A DNA stretch of 48,544 bases from a virus. The stretch spans positions 1-48,544 of IMG/VR virus record IMGVR_UViG_3300050138_000418. One strand, written 5' to 3'. This document shows positions 20,689 to 29,084 of this stretch, piece after piece. How positions within the stretch are numbered: position 1 is the stretch's first letter; each line of letters starts with the position of its first letter. The notes below the pieces were generated by a model. The model did no database searches, was not told where the DNA came from, and saw only the letters and a program-made list of their open reading frames with translations. The position numbers and the translations under genes are program-made.

Positions 20689-20889
20689 TTAGCCGACCTG
20701 AGGTCCCTTATCCTTTTCGAGGAGCGCGATGTATTTGTCCGAATTGGTCATGACAAACTGGAGAATTACCGCTTGTTCGGCTGCGGTCATGCCCGGGTTA
20801 AAGGACTTGACCAGAGCAGTAATCTCTGCGACGGTTGCTAAACCGGCAGCAATCAACTGAGGAAGTGCGGCGAGCATGGCTACTGACAT
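20689..20889 (-). CDS. Small helical protein, lysis region
   Basis: 66 residues. The N-terminal half is hydrophobic (MLAALPQLIAAGLATVAEITAL) but lacks a full membrane helix, the rest is helical (MTAAEQAVILQFVMTNSDKYI). It follows the lipoprotein-like gene without a gap (TAGATG). It may be a lysis accessory; no family is recognised. Confidence 0.65.
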   Translation of the reverse strand: MSVAMLAALPQLIAAGLATVAEITALVKSFNPGMTAAEQAVILQFVMTNSDKYIALLEKDKGPQVG

Positions 20890-21366
20890 CTACTTCACCC
20901 CCATCGCGGTCAACACCGCTGCAATTTCATTCGCTGCGACTTGTGCCTGCGTGAGGAACGCGGCACCTCTCGGGTCGAGCACTTTCGCTACATCGACAAC
21001 ATTCGTAACTATTGCCTGATACGCCGTCACATCTGATGGCACGGCCTGCCCGGGTTGCCAGAGAGTGAGAGCCGCAGCAGCAACCTTTTGATCCTTGAAG
21101 CCCGCAATTAAAAGGTCTGTGGCCGAAGCATGACGAGCATCGGTCAAGCCCGAGGCCAGAGCCAGAGGATTGGTGCAGTGCGGGCCGCTTTCCACCTGCG
21201 GGTTGACGAAGCAGAGAATTCGCTCTTCATCCGCCGCCTTCGAGAGAGCCACGTTGGACGACTGCAGACTGACAATGGCCACATCCTTGGAAACCGGCGC
21301 CGAGGCACAGTTGATGGTCCACGCCATCACCAAGGCCATGAGAGGGACGAGTAGATACTTTTTCAT
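20890..21366 (-). CDS. Secreted or lipoprotein-like protein
   Basis: 158 residues from the ATG at 21366, with AAGGAGAT upstream. The N-terminus MKKYLLVPLMALVMAWTINC is a signal peptide ending in a cysteine; the -1 residue Asn is not usual for a lipobox, so lipidation is uncertain. The mature part is Ala/Val-rich and helical (QVAANEIAAVLTAMGVK). An outer-membrane spanin component is possible by position near lysozyme, but no family match is seen. Confidence 0.65.
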   Translation of the reverse strand: MKKYLLVPLMALVMAWTINCASAPVSKDVAIVSLQSSNVALSKAADEERILCFVNPQVESGPHCTNPLALASGLTDARHASATDLLIAGFKDQKVAAAALTLWQPGQAVPSDVTAYQAIVTNVVDVAKVLDPRGAAFLTQAQVAANEIAAVLTAMGVK

Positions 21367-21375
21367 CAAATCTCC

Positions 21376-22152
21376 TTAGAGGATACGGGTGTGGATAAAC
21401 TGTTTGTTAGCTTTCTTCTCTCGAAACCAACCTCCGCAAGAATTACAGCAATAGCGCTGATACGTGTTTGTGGTGGCCCGATGGATGCCACGCATCTGAA
21501 TGTGATTGGAGCCGCATCGTGGACAAGCCCCGCCTCCACCAAAGAGCTGCCGGTGGATATGACTGCTCATGTAGGGCTGGAGCTTGAGGAAGACCTTCTC
21601 AAGCAAGAGAATGTCCCCCTTGTTGTAGTTTACCATGGTCCGAACGGCCTTGGCATCTCCTTGTAACACCTTGAGCCATAAGCCTTTAGGAGTAGCCTTC
21701 TTGTGTCCACACTTCAGAATGCCGCCCAAATAGTCGAGGGAATTTGAGTTGAAGAGGAAACGTCCCCGAGCGACCTTGAGGGTATCAATCTTGGGGATAG
21801 GCGGGAGAGGCGACAATCCCTGAATCAGCATGCGAGTTTCCGCATACGGGAGGTCGAAGGCATCCCCATTGTGGGCAATGATAGCGTCTGCGCTCGACAG
21901 CACCTCGTGGAGATGCTTCACCACATACCAATCATCGTGGGGGTCAGCCTTAAACCGCTTCGTGTCATCCAGAAGAGACACCGCGTGCACCCCAGGCTTG
22001 CCGAGCAGTTTCCAGGCAAAACTAATGAGATGGCGCTCCTTTTGGATATTGTCGGAGTGGATGTAATCGTTGTGCAGGAGGGAGAAAACGGCGACTAAAT
22101 TGAACGAAGTCTCGATGTCGAGCAGAACGATGCGAGGCTCATGGTTTATCAC
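21376..22152 (-). CDS. RNase H-fold 3'-5' exonuclease with C-terminal zinc ribbon
   Basis: 258 residues from a GTG start. DEDDy exonuclease residues are visible: LLDIETS (D12/E14), AHNGDAFD (D100), and YNKGD (Y176/D180), as in the YprB-like/predicted RNase H exonuclease family. A zinc ribbon follows (C210, C213, C235/C236, C239). It could degrade DNA or RNA ends. It lies oddly in the lysis block rather than with replication genes, and has its own sigma-54-like element 13 bases upstream and no Shine-Dalgarno, so it may be expressed separately. Confidence 0.8.
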   Translation of the reverse strand: MINHEPRIVLLDIETSFNLVAVFSLLHNDYIHSDNIQKERHLISFAWKLLGKPGVHAVSLLDDTKRFKADPHDDWYVVKHLHEVLSSADAIIAHNGDAFDLPYAETRMLIQGLSPLPPIPKIDTLKVARGRFLFNSNSLDYLGGILKCGHKKATPKGLWLKVLQGDAKAVRTMVNYNKGDILLLEKVFLKLQPYMSSHIHRQLFGGGGACPRCGSNHIQMRGIHRATTNTYQRYCCNSCGGWFREKKANKQFIHTRIL

Positions 22153-22159
22153 TCTTTAT

Positions 22160-22561
22160 CTAAAGCAACAAATGTGCCAACTCAATGGCGCGGCCCTTGA
22201 CCTGTCGGGACCATTTGGTCGTCAGCAAGTCGGCGGAGGCGCCGTTCCAATCGTCGGCTTGGGCGAGATTCAGGAAGGTATGGAACTGTGCCAAATCCGT
22301 AATCCCGAGATTGAAGACGAGTTCGACAAAGACTTCTTGCCGGATAGGGGTCAGGCCCGCCACCCACGGGAGGACGCGCTGGAGGTCGGTGTGTGCCTCC
22401 AGGACATCACTCTGGAAGATGTCTTCAACCTGGGCAAGCGTCAGGCCGTTATCGGTGAGATTATGCCCCACCCCAATGGTGATTTTGCCCACCGTATCGA
22501 CATAGGGCTTGAGGCGGAGTCCCTCATGTCGGGTGATGCGCTGTTCAAGCGTTTCGGCCAT
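22160..22561 (-). CDS. T4-type lysozyme (GH24 endolysin)
   Basis: 133 residues. HEGLRLKPYVDTVGKITIGVGHNL carries the E13-x8-D22-x5-T28 catalytic pattern of T4 lysozyme (E11/D20/T26). It cleaves peptidoglycan between MurNAc and GlcNAc to release progeny. No signal peptide is visible, so a holin or other membrane protein would release it; two such genes lie upstream. Family members are 145-165 residues, so this is a compact form. Confidence 0.93.
   Translation of the reverse strand: MAETLEQRITRHEGLRLKPYVDTVGKITIGVGHNLTDNGLTLAQVEDIFQSDVLEAHTDLQRVLPWVAGLTPIRQEVFVELVFNLGITDLAQFHTFLNLAQADDWNGASADLLTTKWSRQVKGRAIELAHLLL
22165..22179 (-). promoter_or_regulatory. Sigma-54-like element before exonuclease gene
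   Basis: On the minus strand TTGGCAC-N5-TTGCTTT is a full consensus match. It lies inside the last codons of the lysozyme gene (LAHLLL end). The C of the GC is 13 bases before the GTG at 22152, the same spacing as at 1298-1325. Confidence 0.6.
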
Positions 22562-22743
22562 TACCGGCTATGATAATGGGGCAGCGGCAAATCCGCAAAG
22601 CCAAACAGATTCACCAGATAGAAGATGACACAGACCACAATCACGACCCGAATGAGCAAGAGAATCGTTGGGTCCATCGGAATGCGTTCAATGAAGTAAA
22701 GAATTACCCCAACAAGCACGAGACCGAGAATGAGACCAATCAT
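22561..22743 (-). CDS. Small two-helix membrane protein, holin candidate
   Basis: 60 residues: MIGLILGLVLVGVILYFIER, then IPMDPTILLLIRVVIVVCVIFYLVNLFGF. Two membrane helices with a short PMDP turn are a pattern I know from conserved small phage membrane proteins (Thivi_2564-like). Directly upstream of the lysozyme, it may be the holin, though it lacks charged turn residues typical of lambda-type holins. AAAAGGAC precedes the ATG. Confidence 0.7.
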   Translation of the reverse strand: MIGLILGLVLVGVILYFIERIPMDPTILLLIRVVIVVCVIFYLVNLFGFADLPLPHYHSR

Positions 22744-22755
22744 GGGAATGTCCTT

Positions 22756-23388
22756 TTAAGGTTTTGGGAGAAGCGAGGGAGGAATCGCTACCGGGCGATG
22801 CAAGAGTTGATTCACTTTGTAGCCAAAGTAGACCGCACTCGCAAAAAGAACGGCAACCACTCCGAGCCCAATCATTACGAGATTAGGCCAGTCCACGAGG
22901 GTGCCCGCGCGCTCAGCCGCAATGATACTGGTGAGGAGTTGGCGTCCCGCAATCCCAAGAATGATGAGGGCGATAGGACCGGCAACTCCGAAGATGGCCA
23001 CATTCTGGCGAGTGATATGGGTTTCCGCTTTGTCGAGTCGCCCATTCTGTTTAACCATATGCGCCTCAACAGCCTTCACGGTGGTGTTGATGGAAGTGAG
23101 CTGAATCTCTTCTGCTCCAGTATGAGCTTGCAAGAGGTCCCGTACCATCGCAACGGTATTACCTGACTCTGCCCGTTGGGCTTCACGAATCTCACGAATA
23201 TCGTCTTGTAGACGGGGAAATTCGGCCAAGGCTTTACTCGCCGTCTCGGAGACGACCTTTGCCGACACGAGGGCGGCAGCATTAAGGGTTTTCAAGGCGT
23301 CTGCGGCTGCTGCGGCAATCGTGGATGTCGCAATCCCCGCTGCAGCAGAGATGACCGCCTTGGCATCTTTTTGTTTATTGGGGAGCAT
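22756..23388 (-). CDS. Membrane protein with coiled coil
   Basis: 210 residues. An Ala-rich helical N-terminus (ISAAAGIATSTIAAAAADAL), a coiled coil (LQDDIREIREAQRAESGNTV; KAVEAHMVKQNGRLDKAETHI) and two membrane helices (VAIFGVAGPIALIILGIAG; LVMIGLGVVAVLFASAVYF) are visible. It starts at a TAATG junction with the largest internal virion protein gene. It may serve in lysis (second holin-like) or in DNA ejection. No family is recognised. Confidence 0.7.
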   Translation of the reverse strand: MLPNKQKDAKAVISAAAGIATSTIAAAAADALKTLNAAALVSAKVVSETASKALAEFPRLQDDIREIREAQRAESGNTVAMVRDLLQAHTGAEEIQLTSINTTVKAVEAHMVKQNGRLDKAETHITRQNVAIFGVAGPIALIILGIAGRQLLTSIIAAERAGTLVDWPNLVMIGLGVVAVLFASAVYFGYKVNQLLHRPVAIPPSLLPKP

Positions 23389-25184
23389 TACTGCCGACCC
23401 CCAAACACTTGCTGGAGTCGCGCGAGTCGGCGAGCCATGATATCTGAGGTAACGAGTGAACTATTGGACGCCGGGTCGGGGCTTCCAAACTCCGCTTCAA
23501 AGGCACTGCCGGCTGGTGCACTGGGCGAACTCGATCCCGGTGGACCCCCATATTGATTCAGTACATCCGCATTGGGCGCATCCGGGGATGTGAGTCCGCC
23601 GATATCTGCCAGCCCACCCTGTCCCGGCTCCACTGGCCACTGCCCGGTCATGCGACCTTCTGGAGAACTGGTATTGATTTCCTTCACAATATCGGCAGCC
23701 GTTTTAGGAGTCGAAACCGATGAGCCTCCAGGTGCCTCATGATACTGGACGCCGTCCATTTCAAAATTCCCCACTCGACCCGAGGTATCAGATTTGAGAT
23801 AAGCGCTCATTAGATCCGAGGGTGAAGCACTAGCCGAGGGCACGGCATCCCGTAATGCCTGAATCTTCGCCTGCACCGCATCACTTTGATAGGGCCAGAG
23901 TTGACCGGGTTGCTGGCTAGGTTCCGTGGACATGGAAGGCTGCGCGGTGCTCACGTTCTTCGGAGGAACAGGGGGCTGATTTTTGATCGCATCCGCCCGC
24001 ATGCGAGCCTGCACGTCAGGAGGAAATCCCGCACGTTTCAAATCTTCCTGACTCATCCCGGCAAACGGATCAGGAGGTGGAGCTTGCGAAGTTGAGGGGC
24101 GCACCGCTCCAGGTTCAGGAATCATAACGGGGGGTCGCTCATTGGGCCCGGATACTTTATTTTTGATCGCGGTGACCAGACGTTGCAGAGGGGTGGCCGC
24201 TCCTGGTTCTGCGGGAGTCGCGCCAAAGGCTTCAGGAATTTCAGAAAAGGTTTTCCCGAGATTCAGATTTTCCGCAGCAGTGGCGGCTTTAGCCCCAACA
24301 GACGTTGCCGCACGTCCAATAGCAGGCCCCGCCGCCGTTCCGGTTTTCAACCCGAGCATGGCCCCCAGCCACGGTTCGTGCACAAGACCCCCGACGAATC
24401 CGCCAATTCCACCACCTGTGGCCGCTCCAAGAGTTTTTTGCCCAATAGGAGAGTTTGCCACGGCTTGCGCACCCTTCGCCACACCACGGGCCACCATGCC
24501 CGGACCATACACCATAGCGGGTCCACTCGCGACATTGAGAACGGTGCCCAACCCGACTGGTTCAACAGGATCACCACTCACCGCTTGCGAGCCCCGGGCC
24601 CCTATTTCTGAAAGAGCGGGACCAGCAGCAGCGATGCCTGCAGCAGCGGGGCCACCAATCACCGGAGCGGCCAAGAGTGCACCTCCGGCAAGAGCGGCAA
24701 CCGTGGACTTTTCTTTTTCCAAGAGGTGCTTCATGAATCCACCAGCAAAGGTGCCGGGTTCAGTCGATGCGCTTTGGTCAGGCACTTGTTTCCACGTCGC
24801 TCCGGTCCACACGCCCGTGGTGCCCTGAATTGTTCGTTGTTCACCAATACGCGGCACATCCGCTCCTGACTGTTGAGGACTTGAACTAACCGCTCTTTGC
24901 GCGTCGGCCAACAACCGATTTTGATCCCCGCCCATTGGAGGAAGCGGACCATGCGGATCTTGGGACACGTCAGAGTATTTGACTGCCAATGAAGGAGGAG
25001 AAAGGAGATCCTTCAAATTGGCATTGGTCCACTTTTTGACCGGAGCATTACTCAATCCCCATTGGTCCGTCGAAGGGAGTTCAGGGAGAGACGGCGTGGG
25101 GTCTTCTCCAGGCATCCACGCTTTGGGTCCCCATGCCGGGGGATTCGAGGGGTCCGTTGGATCAAAACGTTTCAGAGGCGGCAT
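23388..25184 (-). CDS. Large internal virion (ejection) protein, putative
   Basis: 598 residues. A Pro/Asp/Ser-rich N-terminus leads to a Gly/Ala-rich, membrane-active middle (GGALLAAPVIGGPAAAGIAAA; GAATGGGIGGFVGGLVHEP) and a disordered Pro/Ser-rich C-terminal half. Such proteins in podoviruses lie inside the capsid and form the channel for DNA entry. Position after the tail genes and next to two further Gly/Ala/Gln-rich proteins matches T7 and P22 internal protein clusters. The sequence is not closely similar to any named family. Confidence 0.65.
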   Translation of the reverse strand: MPPLKRFDPTDPSNPPAWGPKAWMPGEDPTPSLPELPSTDQWGLSNAPVKKWTNANLKDLLSPPSLAVKYSDVSQDPHGPLPPMGGDQNRLLADAQRAVSSSPQQSGADVPRIGEQRTIQGTTGVWTGATWKQVPDQSASTEPGTFAGGFMKHLLEKEKSTVAALAGGALLAAPVIGGPAAAGIAAAGPALSEIGARGSQAVSGDPVEPVGLGTVLNVASGPAMVYGPGMVARGVAKGAQAVANSPIGQKTLGAATGGGIGGFVGGLVHEPWLGAMLGLKTGTAAGPAIGRAATSVGAKAATAAENLNLGKTFSEIPEAFGATPAEPGAATPLQRLVTAIKNKVSGPNERPPVMIPEPGAVRPSTSQAPPPDPFAGMSQEDLKRAGFPPDVQARMRADAIKNQPPVPPKNVSTAQPSMSTEPSQQPGQLWPYQSDAVQAKIQALRDAVPSASASPSDLMSAYLKSDTSGRVGNFEMDGVQYHEAPGGSSVSTPKTAADIVKEINTSSPEGRMTGQWPVEPGQGGLADIGGLTSPDAPNADVLNQYGGPPGSSSPSAPAGSAFEAEFGSPDPASNSSLVTSDIMARRLARLQQVFGGRQ

Positions 25185-26273
25185 TTATTGCCCTCCGCTA
25201 AGATGCCAATTCGGCCCGAGATCAGTTCCCGTTGCGGCTCCCGAAGTTCCCCCGCTCGATGCAGGGGGCGCGCCTCCACCAGATGCGAGCAGAGCCGAAT
25301 CAATGGCATCCTGCTCTTCGCTGGTTTTGGCGCCTGCATACATGCGCAGCCAGTTTTCAGCCGTATCCAAGACACCACGAAGGGCATCAGGAGTGGTGGC
25401 GTTATTCACGAGAGTACGCCAGTTTTGCATAATCGCTGGACTTGCCGCCGCACGCGAGCCGCCATGCACACGAGCTAAGTTGGTCAGGGTTAGTTCTTTT
25501 TGCCCTTGAAAAGCACTGATGCCACGAGCAGAATTAGGAGGCGTAATTCCTATCGCGTCCGTAACGGGGTTCATGCCCCATTTCGTCGCCGCACCCGTGA
25601 GCATTCCCCGGAAACCCCCGACGACGCCGGTTTTCTCTAGTTGGTCAAGTTCCAATCGTGTTTTCGGAATCTGATTCAGCCCCATCTGGGCATCATGCTG
25701 TTGCGCCTGCACGAGTTGGGGCAGTTTGGCAGAGCCGAAATCAGCGGAAATCCCGCCCTGACTGACATGCACCGGACCCGTGGGGGTTGCATCAGGGGAA
25801 CCTGAGCTACCTGAAGGAGCCAGCAGTTTCAAGAGGGGGTTTTGATTCTGCTCATCGAGTTTGTTCTGCCCCTGTTGTTTGGCCACGGCCAAATCGCCAG
25901 CAGCTTTCGCTTGCACAGGAGCCATTTGGAGGCCGAGCTTTTTCGCAAAGTCCGACGCGGCCATTTGCTGTGTCCCGGGACGACTAGCAGTGGTTTCGTC
26001 CACCAAGGCCTTTTGAGCCGCATCACCTGTGTAGGGCGCCTTCGAGACATCGCTCTCTAGACTGGAGACATCTGAGGGTGTCGCTCCCGTGGCAAAGGAC
26101 GAACCTGTGGCATTCCCCCACTTATCCATGCCCCCCGTCGTATCATAGGTCATGCCGAGGGCCCGTTTCATTTCATCGAGGCGAGCACGCTGCGCCAATT
26201 CAACCTGAATCGGGTTGGTCGGATTATCCGCATTACTACTCAAGGACTTGAGGATATCGAGTGAACTAGCCAT
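25185..26273 (-). CDS. Internal virion protein, putative
   Basis: 362 residues, predicted helical with Gln/Ala/Lys-rich parts (LAVAKQQGQNKLDEQNQNP; LVQAQQHDAQMGLNQIPKT) and a disordered C-terminus (GGGAPPASSGGTSG). The segment RGISAFQGQKELTLTNLARVHGG resembles internal proteins of podoviruses I know as DNA transfer or ejection-like. Coupled to its neighbours with TAA and ATG adjacent. Role by position: ejectosome component. Confidence 0.6.
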   Translation of the reverse strand: MASSLDILKSLSSNADNPTNPIQVELAQRARLDEMKRALGMTYDTTGGMDKWGNATGSSFATGATPSDVSSLESDVSKAPYTGDAAQKALVDETTASRPGTQQMAASDFAKKLGLQMAPVQAKAAGDLAVAKQQGQNKLDEQNQNPLLKLLAPSGSSGSPDATPTGPVHVSQGGISADFGSAKLPQLVQAQQHDAQMGLNQIPKTRLELDQLEKTGVVGGFRGMLTGAATKWGMNPVTDAIGITPPNSARGISAFQGQKELTLTNLARVHGGSRAAASPAIMQNWRTLVNNATTPDALRGVLDTAENWLRMYAGAKTSEEQDAIDSALLASGGGAPPASSGGTSGAATGTDLGPNWHLSGGQ

Positions 26274-26611
26274 TAGGATTTTCCTTGAGTAGTCGCCTGT
26301 TGAAGTCCGGTAAGTCGTGGGTTCTTGTTAAATTGCATGCCCCGGGGTCCATATTGTTCAACGCCGGGACCCGTGGTGCCATTATTCGTATCATAGCCCA
26401 GGTCAGGACCCGACGAACCAGCATAGGCGACGGGCTTACCATCAGCCGCGTTATTGACTGCGCCAAAATACGCATCCCAATTTGGATCAGGAAGTGGACC
26501 CGCCTGTGTTGAGGGGTTCTTAACAGCGGCGCCAAATCGCTTTTCCTGTGCCTGCTGTTGTAAGGCGATCAACTGGCCAAGCGGATCGTTCACGGGGTTA
26601 AAGGGTGCCAT
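26273..26611 (-). CDS. Small virion protein, putative
   Basis: 112 residues, low-complexity and likely disordered (IALQQQAQEKRFGAAVKNP; SSGPDLGYDTNNGTTGP). It sits between two putative internal virion proteins and follows the first with a one-base gap. Function unknown; probably part of the same particle substructure. Confidence 0.65.
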   Translation of the reverse strand: MAPFNPVNDPLGQLIALQQQAQEKRFGAAVKNPSTQAGPLPDPNWDAYFGAVNNAADGKPVAYAGSSGPDLGYDTNNGTTGPGVEQYGPRGMQFNKNPRLTGLQQATTQGKS

Positions 26612-26612
26612 G

Positions 26613-27371
26613 TTAATACAGTCCGGTATTCGCAGAGGGACCAGTAGGAGTTGGCGACGACACCTTGGACACAGACGCTAGTAATCCATTTAGGATACTT
26701 TGGCGCAGTTGTGCCTGTTGCATGGTCTGCTGGACCGCAAGAGTATTCGCGGATTCCTGTGCAGAGATATCCTGCCCACGCTGAGCCACGAGACCCGAAA
26801 ACGCCTGTCCCTCTGCCGTTACATCTTGCCCACGCTGCGTTACTGCTGCGCCTTGATTGGCGAGAGCATTTGTTTCGGCTTGAGTGGCTTGCGTCGTGGC
26901 ATTAGCTCGACTGGCAGCACCTAACTGTTGCTGGCCCATGTTAATGGCGCTCGTCGTACCACCAATCTCTGCTCCAGAGCCAAGCATCCCACGTCCACCT
27001 AAGGCCGAGCGAAGTCCGGTCAAAGCACCAGAGGTTTCAAGTCCGGTCTGGTCTTTGGCTGCGCCAAAGGCAGCTGTCGTCGCAGCAGTGGTATCTACAG
27101 GTGCGACGGTCTGAGCTGCGGATTGTAATCCTCCAAGCGCACCACCCCCACTTCCGTATGCTACAGGAGGTGGAGTCGCACTCGATGTCGAGGTGCTAGA
27201 GGCGCTGCCTGGAGCAAAGGACAATCCTTCAGCTTTAAGGGCATCCAAATACGCCGTTGCTGAGGCCCCCGCTTCCGTCCCTGTGACGGTTCCGGTGAGC
27301 GCCGCCGCCGGCACCAACCCTGTTTGAGGGATCGGGGCACCCGTCACAATTCCGCCGCCTGCGCCTGCCAT
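26613..27371 (-). CDS. Gly/Ala-rich internal virion protein, putative
   Basis: 252 residues. The first 115 are Gly/Ala/Thr-rich; the rest is helical with a tandem motif (TQRGQDVTAEGQAFSGL and AQRGQDISAQESANTL). Amphipathic helices of this type are common in podovirus ejection proteins (P22 gp7-like). First of the internal-protein block after the tail-fibre genes. The 45-base gap upstream holds a plus-strand sigma-54-like element that points away from this gene. Confidence 0.6.
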   Translation of the reverse strand: MAGAGGGIVTGAPIPQTGLVPAAALTGTVTGTEAGASATAYLDALKAEGLSFAPGSASSTSTSSATPPPVAYGSGGGALGGLQSAAQTVAPVDTTAATTAAFGAAKDQTGLETSGALTGLRSALGGRGMLGSGAEIGGTTSAINMGQQQLGAASRANATTQATQAETNALANQGAAVTQRGQDVTAEGQAFSGLVAQRGQDISAQESANTLAVQQTMQQAQLRQSILNGLLASVSKVSSPTPTGPSANTGLY

Positions 27372-27401
27372 AATAATGTCCTATTCCTATTGTACTCGAT
27401 G

Positions 27402-27418
27402 TGGCACGATTCTTGCTT
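27402..27418 (+). promoter_or_regulatory. Sigma-54-like element in antisense orientation
   Basis: TGGCAC, five bases, TTGCTT is an exact consensus match in the only gap of this region (27372-27416), but it faces against the surrounding late genes. No plus-strand gene follows. It may produce an antisense transcript or act as a binding site only. Confidence 0.45.
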
Positions 27419-27620
27419 AGGGTTTGGCCCACACAGCTTGTGCAACCGCGATGACCCGGGCATCCTGTCCCGTGAGGTCATCCCCTGGCGCTAGAACGTG
27501 TCTGTGATAAGTTTTAGCGATTTCCACGCCATCCCGGAGCACCTTGTCGGCACGGCGGATTTGGATTTGCCCATCTTCGAGGACTTCAATTTTGTCAATG
27601 AAGGAGAGTTCAGTAATCAT
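27417..27620 (-). CDS. Conserved small phage protein after tail fibres
   Basis: 67 residues from the ATG at 27620 (TAATATG junction). The sequence IDKIEVLEDGQIQIRRADKVLRDG, then YHRHVLAPGDDLTGQD is a family I recognise at the end of many phage receptor-binding gene sets; function unknown, perhaps a chaperone or tip protein. It has normal GC, in contrast to the AT-rich genes just upstream. Confidence 0.75.
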   Translation of the reverse strand: MITELSFIDKIEVLEDGQIQIRRADKVLRDGVEIAKTYHRHVLAPGDDLTGQDARVIAVAQAVWAKP

Positions 27621-27621
27621 A

Positions 27622-28260
27622 TTAGGTTGCTGTCTGGTAACAAATGCTACCATTGAAATAAGTTGTGTTTGTCAAATCCGCAGTTGTTAATGGAGTGTTA
27701 TTGCCTAATCCTGCCGCTGTAGCACCATTCACTTCTGCTGTGGCAGAGTTATTTGTCATTGATAAATTTATGTAGACCCAATTTGTATTTAAGAGCAAAA
27801 ATATTAGAGGACCAACTGAGCGATTAAGAGATATATTTGCAGAACTAAAAGGAAACCCTTTAATAGTAATACTCCCAACAATAGTTCCCTTTGTTGATGT
27901 CTCAACTAAAAAATTGGCGTATACAAATCGACCAACCTTAACGTAGAACCCAGCTTGAGCACCACCAACGTAACTCTGTCCACTTTCACTTGTAGTTCCA
28001 CCAATAACTGGTGTCCAGGACCCTTCTTCATAGTCATCAAGGGTGTTGGCATCACTTGAGGGATTTTGAGTAGCCGGAAAAGCAATTTGTCCAGCACTAG
28101 CTCCACTAATATTAAAAAGTCCACTTGCACCTACAACAGTAGTAGCTAACGATCCAGCAACAGTAGTAACATTACCCGTGAGGGCAGGAAAATTGGCAGC
28201 AAGTAACACACCTATAGTTTCTTTAAGATTGCCATTTTTATCGATAATTTGGAATGGCAT
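27622..28260 (-). CDS. Receptor-binding / tail fibre protein
   Basis: 212 residues from the ATG at 28260. The N-terminus MPFQIIDKNGNLKETIGVLL is an anchor similar to that of the next gene. ANTLDDYEEGSWTPVIGG is the hallmark of many phage tail-fibre and receptor-binding C-terminal domains, followed by a beta-rich tip. It probably binds the host surface. AT-rich with Asn/Thr/Leu-rich codon use, unlike the flanking genes, a sign of exchange. Confidence 0.75.
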   Translation of the reverse strand: MPFQIIDKNGNLKETIGVLLAANFPALTGNVTTVAGSLATTVVGASGLFNISGASAGQIAFPATQNPSSDANTLDDYEEGSWTPVIGGTTSESGQSYVGGAQAGFYVKVGRFVYANFLVETSTKGTIVGSITIKGFPFSSANISLNRSVGPLIFLLLNTNWVYINLSMTNNSATAEVNGATAAGLGNNTPLTTADLTNTTYFNGSICYQTAT

Positions 28261-28261
28261 A

Positions 28262-28741
28262 TTATCCTGCCGTCCCAAGTGGAACCCAATATACTGTAAT
28301 ACTTAGTGATCCCCCAATTCCAGACACTCCAACAACTTGATAGTAATCCCCCTTCTTTACTGGGAACATAAATCCTTCTCCTATTCCACTAGAAGCTGCT
28401 ACCGTTGATGTCCATAACGCTCTTTTAACAGTTGGTCCAGTACTTGCATCAGAAAATCCAGATACTTGATTCTGCGCATTAATAAGATTAGTACTATAAA
28501 AAACAACTACAACTAAACCATCGCTAGCAGCTAGATATACCGGACCATCACTTCTAGTATTCCATGACAACATCTGAGTCGTAGCAGGTTTGACATTTCC
28601 ATCAAATACTTGATTACCAGTTCCAGTAAAATGATTATTTGCATTTAATAATGGGATATTTGCACTATCTGATAAATCTGATGATGACACTATGCCAGTC
28701 TTTATCTTTGTAAAACCGTTTTTATCAATAACAGTAAACAT
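28262..28741 (-). CDS. Tail fibre or tip protein
   Basis: 159 residues from the ATG at 28741 (TAATATG junction). N-terminus MFTVIDKNGFTKIKTGIVSS parallels the following gene (IDKNG motif), then a beta-rich tip with DGPVYLAASDGLVVVVFYS and GEGFMFPVKKGDYYQVVGV, a pattern known from phage tail tips (YYQVxGxxG). Probably a second receptor-binding or adaptor protein of the same module. AT-rich. Confidence 0.7.
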   Translation of the reverse strand: MFTVIDKNGFTKIKTGIVSSSDLSDSANIPLLNANNHFTGTGNQVFDGNVKPATTQMLSWNTRSDGPVYLAASDGLVVVVFYSTNLINAQNQVSGFSDASTGPTVKRALWTSTVAASSGIGEGFMFPVKKGDYYQVVGVSGIGGSLSITVYWVPLGTAG

Positions 28742-28742
28742 A

Positions 28743-29084
28743 TTAATCCGTATAGATGAGGTTATCACCCACCGCTAATGCTATTTGGATAATAGTTCGT
28801 TCAGTACCGTTGTCATTATACTGTAATGTTAGTGTAGCAGCAACAGTATCAGCATTTTGAACTGATAGAAACTTCACTTGTCTAGTATGTCCACTTGCGG
28901 GCGCAGCTAAGATAGCAACAGCAGTCCCACTATTAGTTACGCCATCATTTGAACCTACAGCAGAAATAGATTGGTCAGTTGAAAGAAGATCAACATACCC
29001 AAGAACAAAAGGTAATTGATTAGTGGTAATAGCACCACCCAATTTAATTTCTAAAGATTTAGTTGTTGCATCAAGAATAATCAT
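28743..29084 (-). CDS. Small virion protein (tail tip associated)
   Basis: 113 residues. IILDATTKSLEIKLGGAITTNQLPFVLGYVD followed by HTRQVKFLSVQNADTVAATLTLQYND and TIIQIALAVGDNLIYTD is a beta-sandwich pattern common to phage head decoration and tail proteins. It begins at a TAAATG junction with the collagen-like gene. AT-rich. Function unknown; likely virion surface. Confidence 0.7.
   Translation of the reverse strand: MIILDATTKSLEIKLGGAITTNQLPFVLGYVDLLSTDQSISAVGSNDGVTNSGTAVAILAAPASGHTRQVKFLSVQNADTVAATLTLQYNDNGTERTIIQIALAVGDNLIYTD

Noticed and set aside
24142-24828. 228-codon plus-strand frame over the large internal virion protein
   Set aside because: Ala/Pro-rich low-complexity shadow of a Gly/Ala-rich gene, with no ribosome site.
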